From NCBI RefSeq assembly GCF_947496995.1, contig NZ_CANMFD010000006.1, positions 62,001-126,000 of the forward strand: a DNA stretch of 64,000 nt. Direction: 5' to 3'. The first letter of the stretch is position 1. Each line of letters opens with the position of its first letter. Below are positions 52,534-63,173 of this stretch, in pieces. The DNA is from an uncultured Roseibium sp. (lineage in GTDB: Bacteria > Pseudomonadota > Alphaproteobacteria > Rhizobiales > Stappiaceae). A program made the position numbers and the translations under genes. The notes under the pieces were generated by a model that was not told the origin of the DNA, ran no database searches, and worked only from the letters and a program-made list of their open reading frames with translations.

Positions 52534-54987
52534 TCACCTTGTGGCGGTGGAGGCCTGGCTCCGGCCGATCTCCGCAAGCGCGTCCGAGATCGCTTCAACG
52601 GAAAGCGGCTTGGTCAGATAGCCGGCCGCGCCAACTTCGGCGGCCTCGTCGCGGGCGTCTTTCATGACATCCGCAGTGACGATAACGATCGGGACGGGTG
52701 CTCGCCCGCAGGCCTGTTCCTCGTCACGGATCTTCCGGATCGCCTGGAAGCCGTCCAGACCCGGCATGTGAAGATCCATCAGGACCGCGTCGAAGGCACC
52801 ACTCATGGCTTCTTCCACGGCCTTTTCTCCATCGGCAACCATGACCGGGACATGACCGAGCTTGCGCAGCATGGCTTCGCTCAGAAGCCGGTTGATATCG
52901 TTGTCCTCGGCGACGAGGAGCCGCAAGGGGCGGGTGGACGCTCGGTTGCGGCTCGCAAGGAAGCCGTTGGCGACCGGTTCCGCGCTGACATCCCAGGCAT
53001 GGTCGACGCCATCGCCGCTCAGAAGTCCGGAAAAGATCTGGATGAGGGTTTCGATCCTGACGGGCCGGATGAGATAGGCCGCATAGCCGGCCTGGCGCAG
53101 GTTATCCAGCCGTTCGCGCTCCGGCGGCGAGATCATGATGACCGCCGGCGCTCTGCATCCCGTCAGGCGGGCGGTGGCAAGCCAGCCTCCGCTGTCGGAA
53201 AGGGCGGCATTGTCGACCACCAGCAGATCGGCGGCGGTCAGGGTTTCATCGAGGTCGGCCTTGCCCGGCGTCAGTATGCTGACATCGGCCGCATGGCGTT
53301 CCAGCCGCATTGCCAACAGCGGGCATTCGATCCGGCTGTTGGTCACGAAAACGATCCGGCCGCCTTCAAGCCCGGCAAGTCGCGGGTCCGTGCTGGCGGC
53401 GAGGGTTTCGGGAATTGGAAGCGAGACGCGGAACAGGGCGCCGCCCGTCTCTGCCGGTTCGGCGGAGATTGCCCCGCCCATCAGTCCCGCCAGACGCTGG
53501 GCGATGGCAAGTCCGAGGCCTGTCCCGCCGAATTTCCTTGCCGGTCCATGATCGACCTGCTCGAATTCCCGGAACAGGCGTTCCGCCTCGCCCTTGTCGA
53601 AGCCGATGCCGGTGTCGCGCACGGCGATATCCAGGAAACTGCCGCCTTCCGGATTGGACCGCCCGGTCAACTCCACGGCCACACCGCCCTCGTCGGTGAA
53701 CTTCACGCCGTTGCCGATCAGGTTGAACAGGATCTGTCGCACCCTTGTGGCATCCAGCGTCACCTCTTCCGGCAGATCGGGATCGATCATGGCGCCGATT
53801 TCAAGGTTCTTGGCATGCGCCCTGGGCGCCAGCAGCTCGACGACGTTTTCCGCAAGCGCACCGACACGGACGGGCACGGCCTGGATATCCAGCTTGCCGG
53901 CTTCGACCTTGGAGAAATCCAGAACCTCGTCGATCAGCAGGAGCAGTGTCTCGCCCGAGGTTTCCAGAGCTTCGATATAGGCGCTCTGCTCCTTGGTGAG
54001 GCGTGTGTCGCGCAGCAGCGCCGCCATTCCCAGGACGCCGTTGAGCGGCGTGCGGATTTCATGACTGACCGTCGCCAGGAAGCGCGATTTCGCTTCGTTG
54101 GAACTCTCCGCCGAATGACGGGCGGCGAGCAGCTCCTCCTCGATAAGACGGCGCTCGGTGACATCCCTGAGGACCGTCTGCACGAGCTGCCGGTCGCTCG
54201 CCGGATCGCGCACGGGAATATCGATGCGCGAGAACCAGCGCCGTCCCTGCGCCGTTGCCATGAGAAGGTCCCTGAAGCCCATGCCTTCAGTTTCGTTGTC
54301 GGACAAACCGTCCCGGGAACCGCCCTGACCGTTGCGCGTGATCAGCGGCAGGGTCATCGGGCTGCCCGGTACCAGGGGATGGTCCGGACCGAACACGTCT
54401 TCAGCCGCCGAGTTCACGTAGGTAATGATGCTGTCCTGGTCGCGCCGGACGACGACGTCGCCGAGTGTCGCCAGGATGCTGGCATGGCGTTCGTCGGATT
54501 CGCCGAGTTCCCAGGCGCGGTCTTCCAGCTCCTCGCATCGGGCCATCAGGCGCCGGATCTTGTCGTCCTTGATCTGGAGACCGGCGACGGAGCGGTGCAT
54601 GTCATCCGCAAAAAGCCGCCATACGGCCAGTCCGCCCGCGAAAAAGGCAAGCCCCACACCCAGAAAGCGATTGACGCCACCGGTGCTCACCAGAAGCAAC
54701 GCTGCCCCAAGCCCAAGGACAAGCCCGGCGACGGCGAGATGCTGAAGCGTTCTGGCAGGAGCGGAAACCGGAGTGTCGGTAGCACGCCGTCCCGGCTTGC
54801 CGTGTCCGGAAGCAGCCTCCTGGCCGGCTTCACCGGACTCAGCGCTTCCGGCGGCTTCGAAAGAGGAAGACGAGCGGCCGTCCGGCCCTGACCGGGCTGA
54901 GTGCGCGGACACGCGTTTGCGCCGAATTTCTTCGGCTTCCGGCGCGCTGTCTCCAGCACTTTCACGGTTCTGACTGACCAAGATCAC
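52534..54987 (-). CDS. Hybrid sensor histidine kinase/response regulator with PAS domain
   Basis: SRFLATVSHEIRTPLNGVLGMAALL; FGGTGLGLAIAQRLAGLMGG; receiver 'LRLLVAEDNDINRLL...DAVLMDLHMPGLDG'. Confidence 0.95.
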   Translation of the reverse strand: MILVSQNRESAGDSAPEAEEIRRKRVSAHSARSGPDGRSSSSFEAAGSAESGEAGQEAASGHGKPGRRATDTPVSAPARTLQHLAVAGLVLGLGAALLLVSTGGVNRFLGVGLAFFAGGLAVWRLFADDMHRSVAGLQIKDDKIRRLMARCEELEDRAWELGESDERHASILATLGDVVVRRDQDSIITYVNSAAEDVFGPDHPLVPGSPMTLPLITRNGQGGSRDGLSDNETEGMGFRDLLMATAQGRRWFSRIDIPVRDPASDRQLVQTVLRDVTERRLIEEELLAARHSAESSNEAKSRFLATVSHEIRTPLNGVLGMAALLRDTRLTKEQSAYIEALETSGETLLLLIDEVLDFSKVEAGKLDIQAVPVRVGALAENVVELLAPRAHAKNLEIGAMIDPDLPEEVTLDATRVRQILFNLIGNGVKFTDEGGVAVELTGRSNPEGGSFLDIAVRDTGIGFDKGEAERLFREFEQVDHGPARKFGGTGLGLAIAQRLAGLMGGAISAEPAETGGALFRVSLPIPETLAASTDPRLAGLEGGRIVFVTNSRIECPLLAMRLERHAADVSILTPGKADLDETLTAADLLVVDNAALSDSGGWLATARLTGCRAPAVIMISPPERERLDNLRQAGYAAYLIRPVRIETLIQIFSGLLSGDGVDHAWDVSAEPVANGFLASRNRASTRPLRLLVAEDNDINRLLSEAMLRKLGHVPVMVADGEKAVEEAMSGAFDAVLMDLHMPGLDGFQAIRKIRDEEQACGRAPVPIVIVTADVMKDARDEAAEVGAAGYLTKPLSVEAISDALAEIGRSQASTATR

Positions 54988-55226
54988 TACTCTCTACAAA
55001 GATCCAGTTGGAGAGAGTGTGCCGCTTAAACTTTTAGAAACCGTTTCCTTTGCCTGGCTGCTGAAGGTATGCGGCCGGTGCGATCAAGGGGTTCGATACG
55101 TTCGGAAAGTGCTTTAGACGCTGATCTCGTCTGCACTCTACCGCTGATTGCTCTTCCAACACCGGTATGACATGAATCGGTGCTTGGCTATTTCAAGCAG
55201 TTTAACGCTTCAAGGGGTGGGTCGAC

Positions 55227-56231
55227 ATGAAAGTGACGGGTGGTCTGGAACGTCTGAATTGTCCGAGTAGAGAAGAGTTCGACGCAAATTTCGCCAATCT
55301 GGACAAGCCGGTGATTCTCACAGGCCTTACTGAAGCGTGGCCAGCGACGCACCAGTGGGACCTGGGCTATCTTGATCGGCGGGTAGGCCATGTGGATGTG
55401 AGCTACAAGATCTCGCCGACAGGTTCACACCCACCGCTTGACGAGACCGGCGTGCTGGGCGCTCCGCGGGAAAGCGCCACCTTGAGCGAATATCTGGATC
55501 GCGTCTGGAGCCTGACGGCCGAGGACGACCGATGCACCTTCTGCCTCTCAGGTGACGACGTTTTCATACTTGATAACTGGGACCGCTATCATCCGGAGCT
55601 GAAGGTTCTGCTGGAAGATTTCGAGATGCCGCCGTATTTCGATCCCGAGCGCCTGGAGACGATTGGTTTCTGGGTGAGCCCGCAGGGTGTTCGCTCCCAC
55701 TTGCACTATGACTCCAACGGGCAGCACAACCTCAATGCTCAAGTCAGCGGAGAGAAACAGGTCTGGCTTTTCTCGCCGGATCAGCTGGCCAGGCTGTATC
55801 CTTATCTGGCCACAGAGCTCCAGCCGTTCAATTTCAGCAAGATTGACATTGATTCCCCGGATACCGGACGGTTTCCGGATTTCGCTGATGCGGCTTGCTA
55901 TTTTGACACGCTGCGGACAGGAGAGGTTCTCTTCATACCTGCCTACTGGTTCCATAGCTTCAAGCATGTCGGCGCGTTCAACAGCAACATAAACTTCTGG
56001 TGGAAGCCTGACCGCGTTCCCTTGTCACCGACATCGGTTCGCAGTGTGTTTGCCTATGAACTGCTGGAACTACTCGTCGCCAGCGACGTCGAAAAGCTCC
56101 CCCAGGCAATAGCCGGGCTATCGCCCGAAGTTCTCAAGAGCTGGCAGGATATCGAACGGCAGATCATTGTCGGCAAGGGTGTTCGAAACCCCGCGGACAG
56201 GGATCGTGAGGAGCCGGCTGCGGTCGCATGA
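55227..56231 (+). CDS. Cupin-like (JmjC-type) domain protein
   Basis: DKPVILTGLTEAWPATHQW; HLHYDSNGQHN (HxD); FIPAYWFHSFKHVG. Confidence 0.88.
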   Translation: MKVTGGLERLNCPSREEFDANFANLDKPVILTGLTEAWPATHQWDLGYLDRRVGHVDVSYKISPTGSHPPLDETGVLGAPRESATLSEYLDRVWSLTAEDDRCTFCLSGDDVFILDNWDRYHPELKVLLEDFEMPPYFDPERLETIGFWVSPQGVRSHLHYDSNGQHNLNAQVSGEKQVWLFSPDQLARLYPYLATELQPFNFSKIDIDSPDTGRFPDFADAACYFDTLRTGEVLFIPAYWFHSFKHVGAFNSNINFWWKPDRVPLSPTSVRSVFAYELLELLVASDVEKLPQAIAGLSPEVLKSWQDIERQIIVGKGVRNPADRDREEPAAVA

Positions 56232-56384
56232 AACGGGCTGCATCATCGGAATAAGCGGAATGGGTGTCGCCCTCCGCCAGCTTCCCGACCGGCTACTTCG
56301 GATGGCCGTGATGTCCCGTTCGGGATAAAGGCCCGGGTCCGATCCGATGCGTTCTTGTTGCGCCGGACCGGACCCTGTCCGATA

Positions 56385-57464
56385 TCAGCGGACGTCGAGG
56401 AAACCGATGATCTTGCGGACGTCTTTCAGGACGGGAGCGGCGATGGCGGAGGCCTTTTCCGCGCCCTCTTTCAGGACGGCATCGATCTGTGTCCTGTCGT
56501 CCATAAGCCGGCGCATTTCGTCGGTCATCGGTGACAGTTTGGCGACCGCCAGGTCGGACAGCGCCGGTTTGAAGGCGGAGAACTGCTGGCCGCCGAATTC
56601 CTGCAGGACGTCTTCCTTGGTGGTTCCGCTCAGGGCGGCATAGATCCCGACCAGGTTATCCGCTTCGGGCCGGCCTTCCAGGCCGTCCGTTTCGCTCGGC
56701 AGCGCGTCCGGGTCGGTCTTGGCCTTCTTCACCTTCCTGGCGATCGTGTCCGCGTCGTCCGTCAGGTTGATGCGTGACAGGTCCGACGGATCGGACTTCG
56801 ACATCTTCTTGGTGCCGTCGCGCAGCGACATGATCCGCGTCGCCGGTCCGGCGATCATCGGTTCGGTCATCGGAAAATAGAGTTCTTCCGGCAGTTCCGG
56901 CGACGGATTGGGGTTCGGCACGCCGATCCCCAGGTCCTTGATCCGGTCCCCGAAGTCATTGTTGAATTTCGCGGCGATGTCGCGGGTCAGTTCCAGATGC
57001 TGTTTCTGGTCGTCGCCAACCGGCACATGGGTCGCCCGGTAGGCCAGAATGTCGGCCGCCATCAGGTTCGGATAGGCGAACAGGCCGACGGAGGCGTTTT
57101 CCCTGTTCTTGCCGGCCTTTTCCTTGAACTGGGTCATGCGGCTGAGCCAGCCCATCCGCGCCACGCAGTTGAAGATCCAGGCCAGTTCCGTGTGCTCGCG
57201 CACCTGTGACTGGTTGAAGATGATGGACTTCTTCGGGTCGATGCCGGCGGCCATATAGGCGGCGGTCACTTCGCGCGTCGCGTTGGTCAGTTCGGCCGGA
57301 TCCGGAAAGCCGGCGGTAATGGCATGGGAGTCGACGACACAGAAGATGGTCGGCATCTGGTCCTGCAGCGGCACCCAGCGCGAGACGGCGCCGAGGTAAT
57401 TTCCGAGATGCAGGTTGCCTGTCGGCTGGACGCCGGAAAAGACACGGGGCTGGAACTCCGTCAT
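56385..57464 (-). CDS. trpS: Tryptophanyl-tRNA synthetase
   Basis: [31 protein letters not shown]. Confidence 0.98.
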   Translation of the reverse strand: MTEFQPRVFSGVQPTGNLHLGNYLGAVSRWVPLQDQMPTIFCVVDSHAITAGFPDPAELTNATREVTAAYMAAGIDPKKSIIFNQSQVREHTELAWIFNCVARMGWLSRMTQFKEKAGKNRENASVGLFAYPNLMAADILAYRATHVPVGDDQKQHLELTRDIAAKFNNDFGDRIKDLGIGVPNPNPSPELPEELYFPMTEPMIAGPATRIMSLRDGTKKMSKSDPSDLSRINLTDDADTIARKVKKAKTDPDALPSETDGLEGRPEADNLVGIYAALSGTTKEDVLQEFGGQQFSAFKPALSDLAVAKLSPMTDEMRRLMDDRTQIDAVLKEGAEKASAIAAPVLKDVRKIIGFLDVR

Positions 57465-57584
57465 CACTAATCCCTTTATTGGTGCGGCCGGTTGGAAGGG
57501 CGCTGTGAACATTTGGGCGCGCCGGGTGTAAGCTGCACACGGTCGCTATGCAAGCGGCAATGGGCGCTGCCGGGCGTTTCGCTG

Positions 57585-59147
57585 TCAGGTGTTGCGCCGT
57601 GTCAACGCTTTCAGCATTCCGGCAAGGTCCGCGCCGCCGCTGAGCTGGGTGAAGAGCGCGAAGGTGACCATGCCGAGAAGGATCAGCAAGGCAAGGCTCG
57701 CCGCCCGGATGATCAACCAGCTGTCGGTGAGGTAAGGCGCAAGATAAAGCGCTGCAAAGTGCAGGATCGCGCCCATGAACAGGCTCGCCAGCAGGACCAG
57801 GACAAGCCTGCGGAGCAGTTTGAAGTCCGGTGCGAAATGGCCGCGCCGGGCCAGAACATAGATCAGCAGTCCCGTGTTCACCCATCCGGCCACGGACGTC
57901 GCAAGGGCAATGCCGACATGTTGCAGGAACGGAAACAATGCGATGGACAGTCCGACATTCACCACCATGCCTATGGCGGCGAAGATCATCGGGGTCTTGG
58001 TGTCCTCGCGGGAGAAATAGCCGGGCGAGAACACCTTGTTGAGCACGAAGGCCGGCAGTCCGAAGGAAAAGGCGGTGAGCGCGGCGGCGGTTCCCTCGAC
58101 GGCGGCTGCATCGAACCGCACCCGCTGAAACAGCACTGCGACGATCTCCTGGGGAAGCACGGCAAGCGCTACAGCGGCAGGCAGGGTCAGGACGAGGGAA
58201 AATTCCAGCGCCCGGTTGAGGCTGTGCTGATAGGCGACCATGTGGCCGGAGCGCAACTGCCTGGTCAGGCTCGGCAGAAGCACCACGCCGATGGCGATGC
58301 CGATCACGCCCAGCGGCAGTTGGTACAGGCGGTCGGCGTAGTAGAGCAGGGCATTCGCGCCCTCCTGCAGTGAGGCGATGATCTGTCCGACGGCGATGTT
58401 GATCTGCGTGACGCCGCCCGCAACAACTCCCGGAATGCCGAGTGTCAGCAGGCGTTTCGCCGATTTGGTGTAGCGGGGGCGAAAGACCGGAATGCGGAAG
58501 CCGAGCCGTTTGAGGTCGGCGATTACCACGACAAGCTGCACGATGCCGCCCACCGTCACGCCGACCGCTAGGATGATGCCGAGTGTCATGCTGTCCTCGA
58601 TCCCGGTCATCAGAACCGTTCCGAGCACGGCGCTCATCACCACGTTGAGCATGACCGGCGCGAAGGCAGCCGCCGCGAAGCGTTGATAGGTGTTCAGGAT
58701 GCCGCCGATAAAGGCCAGCAGGGAGATGAAGATCAGATAGGGAAACGCGATCCGTGACATCAGCACGGTCAGATCGAATTTCTCCGGGTCTCCGGCAAAT
58801 CCCGGCGCCAGGGCCCAGACCACGAATGGCATGAAGATCTGCGCGAGCGCGGTCAGGGCCAACAGGCAGAAGAGCAGCGCCGCGCCGATTTCGCCGGCAA
58901 ACCTCCTGGCGCTTTCATCGCCTTCTTCCTCCACCGTCCTTCCGAAAAGCGGTATGAAGGCCGAGTTGAATGCCCCTTCGGCCAGCAGGCGGCGGAACAG
59001 GTTCGGCAGACGGAACGCCACCACAAAGGCATCGGCCACCGGCCCGGCGCCCACGGCGGCCGCCAGCAGCACATCACGCACGAACCCGAGCAGGCGGCTC
59101 AGAAGCGTTGCGCCACCCACCGTTGCGAAGTTGCGGACAAGGCTCAT
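57585..59147 (-). CDS. murJ: Lipid II flippase MurJ
   Basis: NFATVGGATLLSRLLGFVRDVLLAAAVGAGPVADAFVVAFRLPNLFRRL. Confidence 0.97.
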   Translation of the reverse strand: MSLVRNFATVGGATLLSRLLGFVRDVLLAAAVGAGPVADAFVVAFRLPNLFRRLLAEGAFNSAFIPLFGRTVEEEGDESARRFAGEIGAALLFCLLALTALAQIFMPFVVWALAPGFAGDPEKFDLTVLMSRIAFPYLIFISLLAFIGGILNTYQRFAAAAFAPVMLNVVMSAVLGTVLMTGIEDSMTLGIILAVGVTVGGIVQLVVVIADLKRLGFRIPVFRPRYTKSAKRLLTLGIPGVVAGGVTQINIAVGQIIASLQEGANALLYYADRLYQLPLGVIGIAIGVVLLPSLTRQLRSGHMVAYQHSLNRALEFSLVLTLPAAVALAVLPQEIVAVLFQRVRFDAAAVEGTAAALTAFSFGLPAFVLNKVFSPGYFSREDTKTPMIFAAIGMVVNVGLSIALFPFLQHVGIALATSVAGWVNTGLLIYVLARRGHFAPDFKLLRRLVLVLLASLFMGAILHFAALYLAPYLTDSWLIIRAASLALLILLGMVTFALFTQLSGGADLAGMLKALTRRNT

Positions 59148-59180
59148 GCCAGTAGGGCTCCGGTTGGAGGTTGGATCGGT

Positions 59181-62033
59181 TCAGGAAGCCTGGCGCTGAC
59201 CCTTGCGGGCGACCGGCGCGGCCGGATCCAGTTCCACCTGGCCTTCGACCGCGTTGGCCAGGCGTTCACGGATGATTTCCTGACGGCCGATATTGGCGAT
59301 CTTTTGTCCGGTGAGGTCGGTGACGTAAATAACGTCGACGACTTTCTCGCCGAATGTCGAGATATGAGCGGAGCCGATGTTGAGGTTGAGCGTGGCAATG
59401 CACCGGGTCAGGTCGTAAAGCAGGCCGGGCCGGTCCAGGCCGGTAATTTCCAGAACGGTATAGCCGTCGGAAAGAGAATTGTTGATCAGCACTTCCGAGG
59501 CGACCTTGAAGGCCTTCATCCGCCCCTTGACGGTGCCTTTTTTGGTGACCGGTTCAGGCAGGCGTTCTTCGCCGCGCAAGGCGGTCTCGATGAGCCGGGT
59601 GATCCGCTCACCGCGCCGGTGCTCGTCTTCGTCGTCGGGAAGCTCCCGCCCGATGAAGACCGTGTCGAGCGCGAAGCCGTCGGTGGTCGTGTCGATCTGC
59701 GCATCGACGATGTTGGCGCCGGTGGAATAGCATGAGCCCGCGATGATGGAGAGCAGGCGAGGGTGGTCCGGCGCGACGATCGTCAGCTCGGTAACGCCTT
59801 CGAACGCGCGCGGGGTGACCTGAAAGGCCAGGTGTCGATTTTCCAGGTCCGCCTTGTGGAACAGTTCGGCGTGCGCCGCGAGGCGGTCGGCTTCCGTCCT
59901 CAGCCAATAGGCCGGGTAATGACGATTGAGATAGGCCTTTCTCTCCTTGTCCTTCCAGTGGTCGATCTTGCCGGAAAGCTCTTCCTTGGCGTCGCGGATC
60001 GTCTGGCTGTGGGACAATTTCGTGTGGCCGCCGGACAGATGCGGTTCGGTGGCGTAGTAGAGCGTTCTCAGCAGCTGACCTTTCCAGCCGTTGAAGACCC
60101 CCGGCCCGACGGCGCGAATGTCAGCGACGGTCAGGATCAGGAGCAGTTTCAGCCGCTCCAGGGATTGGACGGTATGCGCGAAATCGGTGATCGTCTTGCG
60201 GTCCGAGAGATCGCGCGACTGGGCGATCATGCTCATGTCCAGATGATGTTCGATAAGCCAGGCAACGGTTCCCGTCTCAGCTTCGTTCAGCCCGAAGCGG
60301 GGACAGAGTTTGCGGGCGACCCTGGCGCCGGCGATGGAATGGTCTTCCGGACGGCCCTTGGCGATATCGTGCAGGAACATGGCCACATACAGCAGCTTGC
60401 GGTTCTGCAGCGTGCGGATCAGGTCCGTTGCCAGCGGGTGATCGTCACCGGAGTTGCCCCGTTCGATGTCCGCGAGAACGCCTATCGACCGGATCAGATG
60501 CTCATCGACCGTATAGTGGTGATACATGCTGAACTGCATCATCGCGACGACCTTGCCGAATTCCGGCACGAAACGGCCGAGAACACCGGTTTCGTTCATC
60601 TTCCGGATGGTTCTTTCCGGATAGTTGCGCGATGTCAGCACCGACAGGAAGAGGCGGTTGGCTTCCGGATCGTTCCTGAGTTTGGAATCCACGAGTTTCA
60701 GGGACTGCTGTATCAGCCGGGTCAGCCGCGGATGCATGTTGTAGTTATGCTTGTCCGAGATCTGGAACACCCGCAGGAGATTGGTCGGGTCGGTTTCGAA
60801 AACCGATTTGCTGGTGGCATTGAGACGGTTGTGTTCAACCACGAAACCTGGAGCGCCCTCCACAGGCTTGGAGGCTTGCGATCCCCGGCCACCGCGCAGC
60901 CGCCGCATCATGCCGGAAATGCCCTTGCCCTCCGGCTCCTTGACATGCTCTTCCTCGAGCGCGGCGCAGATGATGCGGGTCAGGTCGCCCACTTCCTTGG
61001 CCACCAGGAAGTAGTGCTTCATGAAGCGTTCCACATCCTTCATGCCGGGATGCTGGGTGTAGCCGAGGCGGATCGCGATTTCACGCTGGACGTCGAAGGA
61101 CAGACGTTCCTCCGGCCGCCCGGCGAGAAAATGAAGGTGGCAGCGCACGGCCCAGAGGAAATCTTCGGTCTTCTTGAAGCGCAGATATTCGGAGCGGGTC
61201 AGGACGCCCTTCTTGACGAGTTCCGACTGCCTGTTGACCCGGTAATGATACTTGGCGATCCAGAACAGCGTGTTGAGGTCGCGCAATCCACCCTTGCCCT
61301 CCTTGATGTTCGGTTCGACAAGGTAACGGGACATGCCCTGGCGCTTGTGGCGTTCGTCCCTCTCCTCAAGTTTCGCGGCGATGAATTCCGAGCTCGTGCC
61401 TTCCACCACTTCGGCGTCGAAACGTTTCACCAGCTCTTCGTAAAGCGGTTCGTCGCCCCAGATATAGCGGGCTTCCAGAACGGCGGTCCGGATGGTCATG
61501 TCGGAGCGCGCCAGCCGGATGCATTCGTCGATATTGCGTGTGGCGTGTCCCACCTTGAAGCCGAGATCCCAGAGCATGTAGAGGATGTATTCCACCACCT
61601 GCTCGCCCCAGGGCGTCTGTTTGTACGGCAGGATGAACAGAAGATCGATGTCCGATCCCGGCGCCAGCGTCCCGCGCCCGTAACCGCCGACTGCCGCAAC
61701 CGCCATGCGCTCGGCGGCAGACGGGTTCTTGACGCGGTAGACATGGTGAAGGGCGAAATCGTAGATCACACGGATCAGCTCGTCCTGAAGAAACGAAAGC
61801 CGCCGTGCGCAGGACAATCCGCCGCCGTCCTCGTTCAACAGGGCTTCGATCCTGTCACGTCCGGTCTTCACGGCTGTCTTCAGTTCGGCCAGAACCGCCG
61901 CCCGGACCTTGCTGTCCGAACCGTCCCCGTCGCTGTCCGACGTCAGTGCCGTCAGCCGGGCCCGCAGGGCCGCCGAGTCGAAATTTCCGGCGATTTCTTC
62001 CTGGGAAAGTGTCATGCTGATCAAGAATTCCAT
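59181..62033 (-). CDS. glnD: Bifunctional PII uridylyltransferase/uridylyl-removing enzyme
   Basis: VGGYGRGTLAPGSDIDLLF; HD domain 'HDIAKGRPEDHSIAGA'; two ACT domains. Start 62015 or 62033. Confidence 0.97.
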   Translation of the reverse strand: MEFLISMTLSQEEIAGNFDSAALRARLTALTSDSDGDGSDSKVRAAVLAELKTAVKTGRDRIEALLNEDGGGLSCARRLSFLQDELIRVIYDFALHHVYRVKNPSAAERMAVAAVGGYGRGTLAPGSDIDLLFILPYKQTPWGEQVVEYILYMLWDLGFKVGHATRNIDECIRLARSDMTIRTAVLEARYIWGDEPLYEELVKRFDAEVVEGTSSEFIAAKLEERDERHKRQGMSRYLVEPNIKEGKGGLRDLNTLFWIAKYHYRVNRQSELVKKGVLTRSEYLRFKKTEDFLWAVRCHLHFLAGRPEERLSFDVQREIAIRLGYTQHPGMKDVERFMKHYFLVAKEVGDLTRIICAALEEEHVKEPEGKGISGMMRRLRGGRGSQASKPVEGAPGFVVEHNRLNATSKSVFETDPTNLLRVFQISDKHNYNMHPRLTRLIQQSLKLVDSKLRNDPEANRLFLSVLTSRNYPERTIRKMNETGVLGRFVPEFGKVVAMMQFSMYHHYTVDEHLIRSIGVLADIERGNSGDDHPLATDLIRTLQNRKLLYVAMFLHDIAKGRPEDHSIAGARVARKLCPRFGLNEAETGTVAWLIEHHLDMSMIAQSRDLSDRKTITDFAHTVQSLERLKLLLILTVADIRAVGPGVFNGWKGQLLRTLYYATEPHLSGGHTKLSHSQTIRDAKEELSGKIDHWKDKERKAYLNRHYPAYWLRTEADRLAAHAELFHKADLENRHLAFQVTPRAFEGVTELTIVAPDHPRLLSIIAGSCYSTGANIVDAQIDTTTDGFALDTVFIGRELPDDEDEHRRGERITRLIETALRGEERLPEPVTKKGTVKGRMKAFKVASEVLINNSLSDGYTVLEITGLDRPGLLYDLTRCIATLNLNIGSAHISTFGEKVVDVIYVTDLTGQKIANIGRQEIIRERLANAVEGQVELDPAAPVARKGQRQAS

Positions 62034-62130
62034 ACCATAGACGCAAGTCAGTTGCCGTTTATATAGATGCGGCAGGATAAGGACACGTAAATCTGTTTCA
62101 GGTGGTACGGTCCCCTGCGCCATCGGTCCG

Positions 62131-62183
62131 TATGTGGATACGCCGGGCACGCGGTGCAGGGTCAAGCCCCGCAATGACCGGGA
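62131..62183. repeat. Solitary dispersed-repeat-like palindrome (different family from R1-R4)
   Basis: ATGTGGATACGCCGGGCACGCGGTGCAGGGTCAAGCCCCGCAATGACCGGGA; resembles the 'CGGGTCAAGCCCGGCAATGACG' type common in alphaproteobacteria. Confidence 0.55.
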
Positions 62184-62221
62184 AAAAAAGGTGCAGGCGC
62201 AGAAACTGCGGGCTGATACTG

Positions 62222-62593
62222 TCAGATATCGTCTTTCGCCGCCGCGACCCGCAGCTGATGCAGGAGCGCCGCGAGCGAGTCATCCGACAGTCCGCCGATT
62301 TTCTGCGCAAGCTGGTTGGCCAGCTCGGTGGCTCTGGGGTTCATTCCCGCCGTGTCGATGGTGACGCGAGGGTCGGACAATTCGGCAAGCCGCTGAATTT
62401 CTTCCGCCTCGTCCCAGATGACGTTGAAATAGGTGATGATCCGCTGCACCAGGAACCAGGTGGGCTTGCCGCGCTTGCCGTGTTCGAGCGCGGACAGATA
62501 GGCGCTGGAGACGGAGAGCGCCGCGGCCATTTCCTTCAGCGAAACCCCTCGTTTCGTCCTGAGTTCCCGGATTTTCGCGCCAAGCGGTGTCAC
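62222..62593 (-). CDS. XRE-family HTH regulator
   Basis: LGAKIRELRTKRGVSLKEMAAALSVSSAYLSALEHGKRGKPTW. GTG start at 62593 preferred; longer ORF to 62653. Confidence 0.88.
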   Translation of the reverse strand: MTPLGAKIRELRTKRGVSLKEMAAALSVSSAYLSALEHGKRGKPTWFLVQRIITYFNVIWDEAEEIQRLAELSDPRVTIDTAGMNPRATELANQLAQKIGGLSDDSLAALLHQLRVAAAKDDI

Positions 62594-62597
62594 GGCC

Positions 62598-63170
62598 CTA
62601 CCTTTTTCTTCGAACGCGGACGTAAAGTGCGCCGGCTCCGCCATGGCTGGCATGCGCTTCCTCGTATCCGATTACGACGGAACGCAGGTCCGGCAAGGAA
62701 AGCCACTGCGGGACCATTCTGCGCAAAATTCCCCGTTCGTCCATATAGGCACGGTCCGGACCTCCCCCTTTTCCGGTGATCACCAGAACAACCTTATGCT
62801 GGCGGGCCTGGGCCTGGTACAAAAATCCGCGCAGCCGCTCATGAGCCTGGTGCTGGGTGAGACCGTGCAGGTCGATCCGGGAATCGATGGCCTGAACGCC
62901 CCGGACGATTTTCCTGCGGAAGCGATGTTCCAGCTGGTGCAGCGGCTGCGGAGGCGCCGGTTGCTTTTCCGCAGGCGGCGGCTTGATCGCGGTGGCGGTT
63001 TTCGAGGCCTTGCGGCTTCCGGTAGGTGCCGCCTCCTCCAGGGATTTTGCCAGTTCTTTTTCAAGTTCGGAGGCGCGCTCGGGGTGCATCGGTGTCAATG
63101 TGCGGGTTACCTTGCCCCACAGGTCCCGGTCCTCCGGTGAAAGCGTTCCCCTTTTCCCGCGCTTCGACAT
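62598..63170 (-). CDS. Smr-domain protein
   Basis: IDSRIDLHGLTQHQAHERLRGFLYQAQARQHKVVLVITGKG. Confidence 0.93.
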   Translation of the reverse strand: MSKRGKRGTLSPEDRDLWGKVTRTLTPMHPERASELEKELAKSLEEAAPTGSRKASKTATAIKPPPAEKQPAPPQPLHQLEHRFRRKIVRGVQAIDSRIDLHGLTQHQAHERLRGFLYQAQARQHKVVLVITGKGGGPDRAYMDERGILRRMVPQWLSLPDLRSVVIGYEEAHASHGGAGALYVRVRRKR

Positions 63171-63173
63171 CCT

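Noticed and set aside
52291-54891. 866-aa ORF on + strand
   Set aside because: Antisense shadow of the hybrid histidine kinase; low-plausibility composition and no domains. High GC favours long antisense frames.
59763-62066. 767-aa ORF on + strand
   Set aside because: Entirely antisense to glnD, which has clear motifs.
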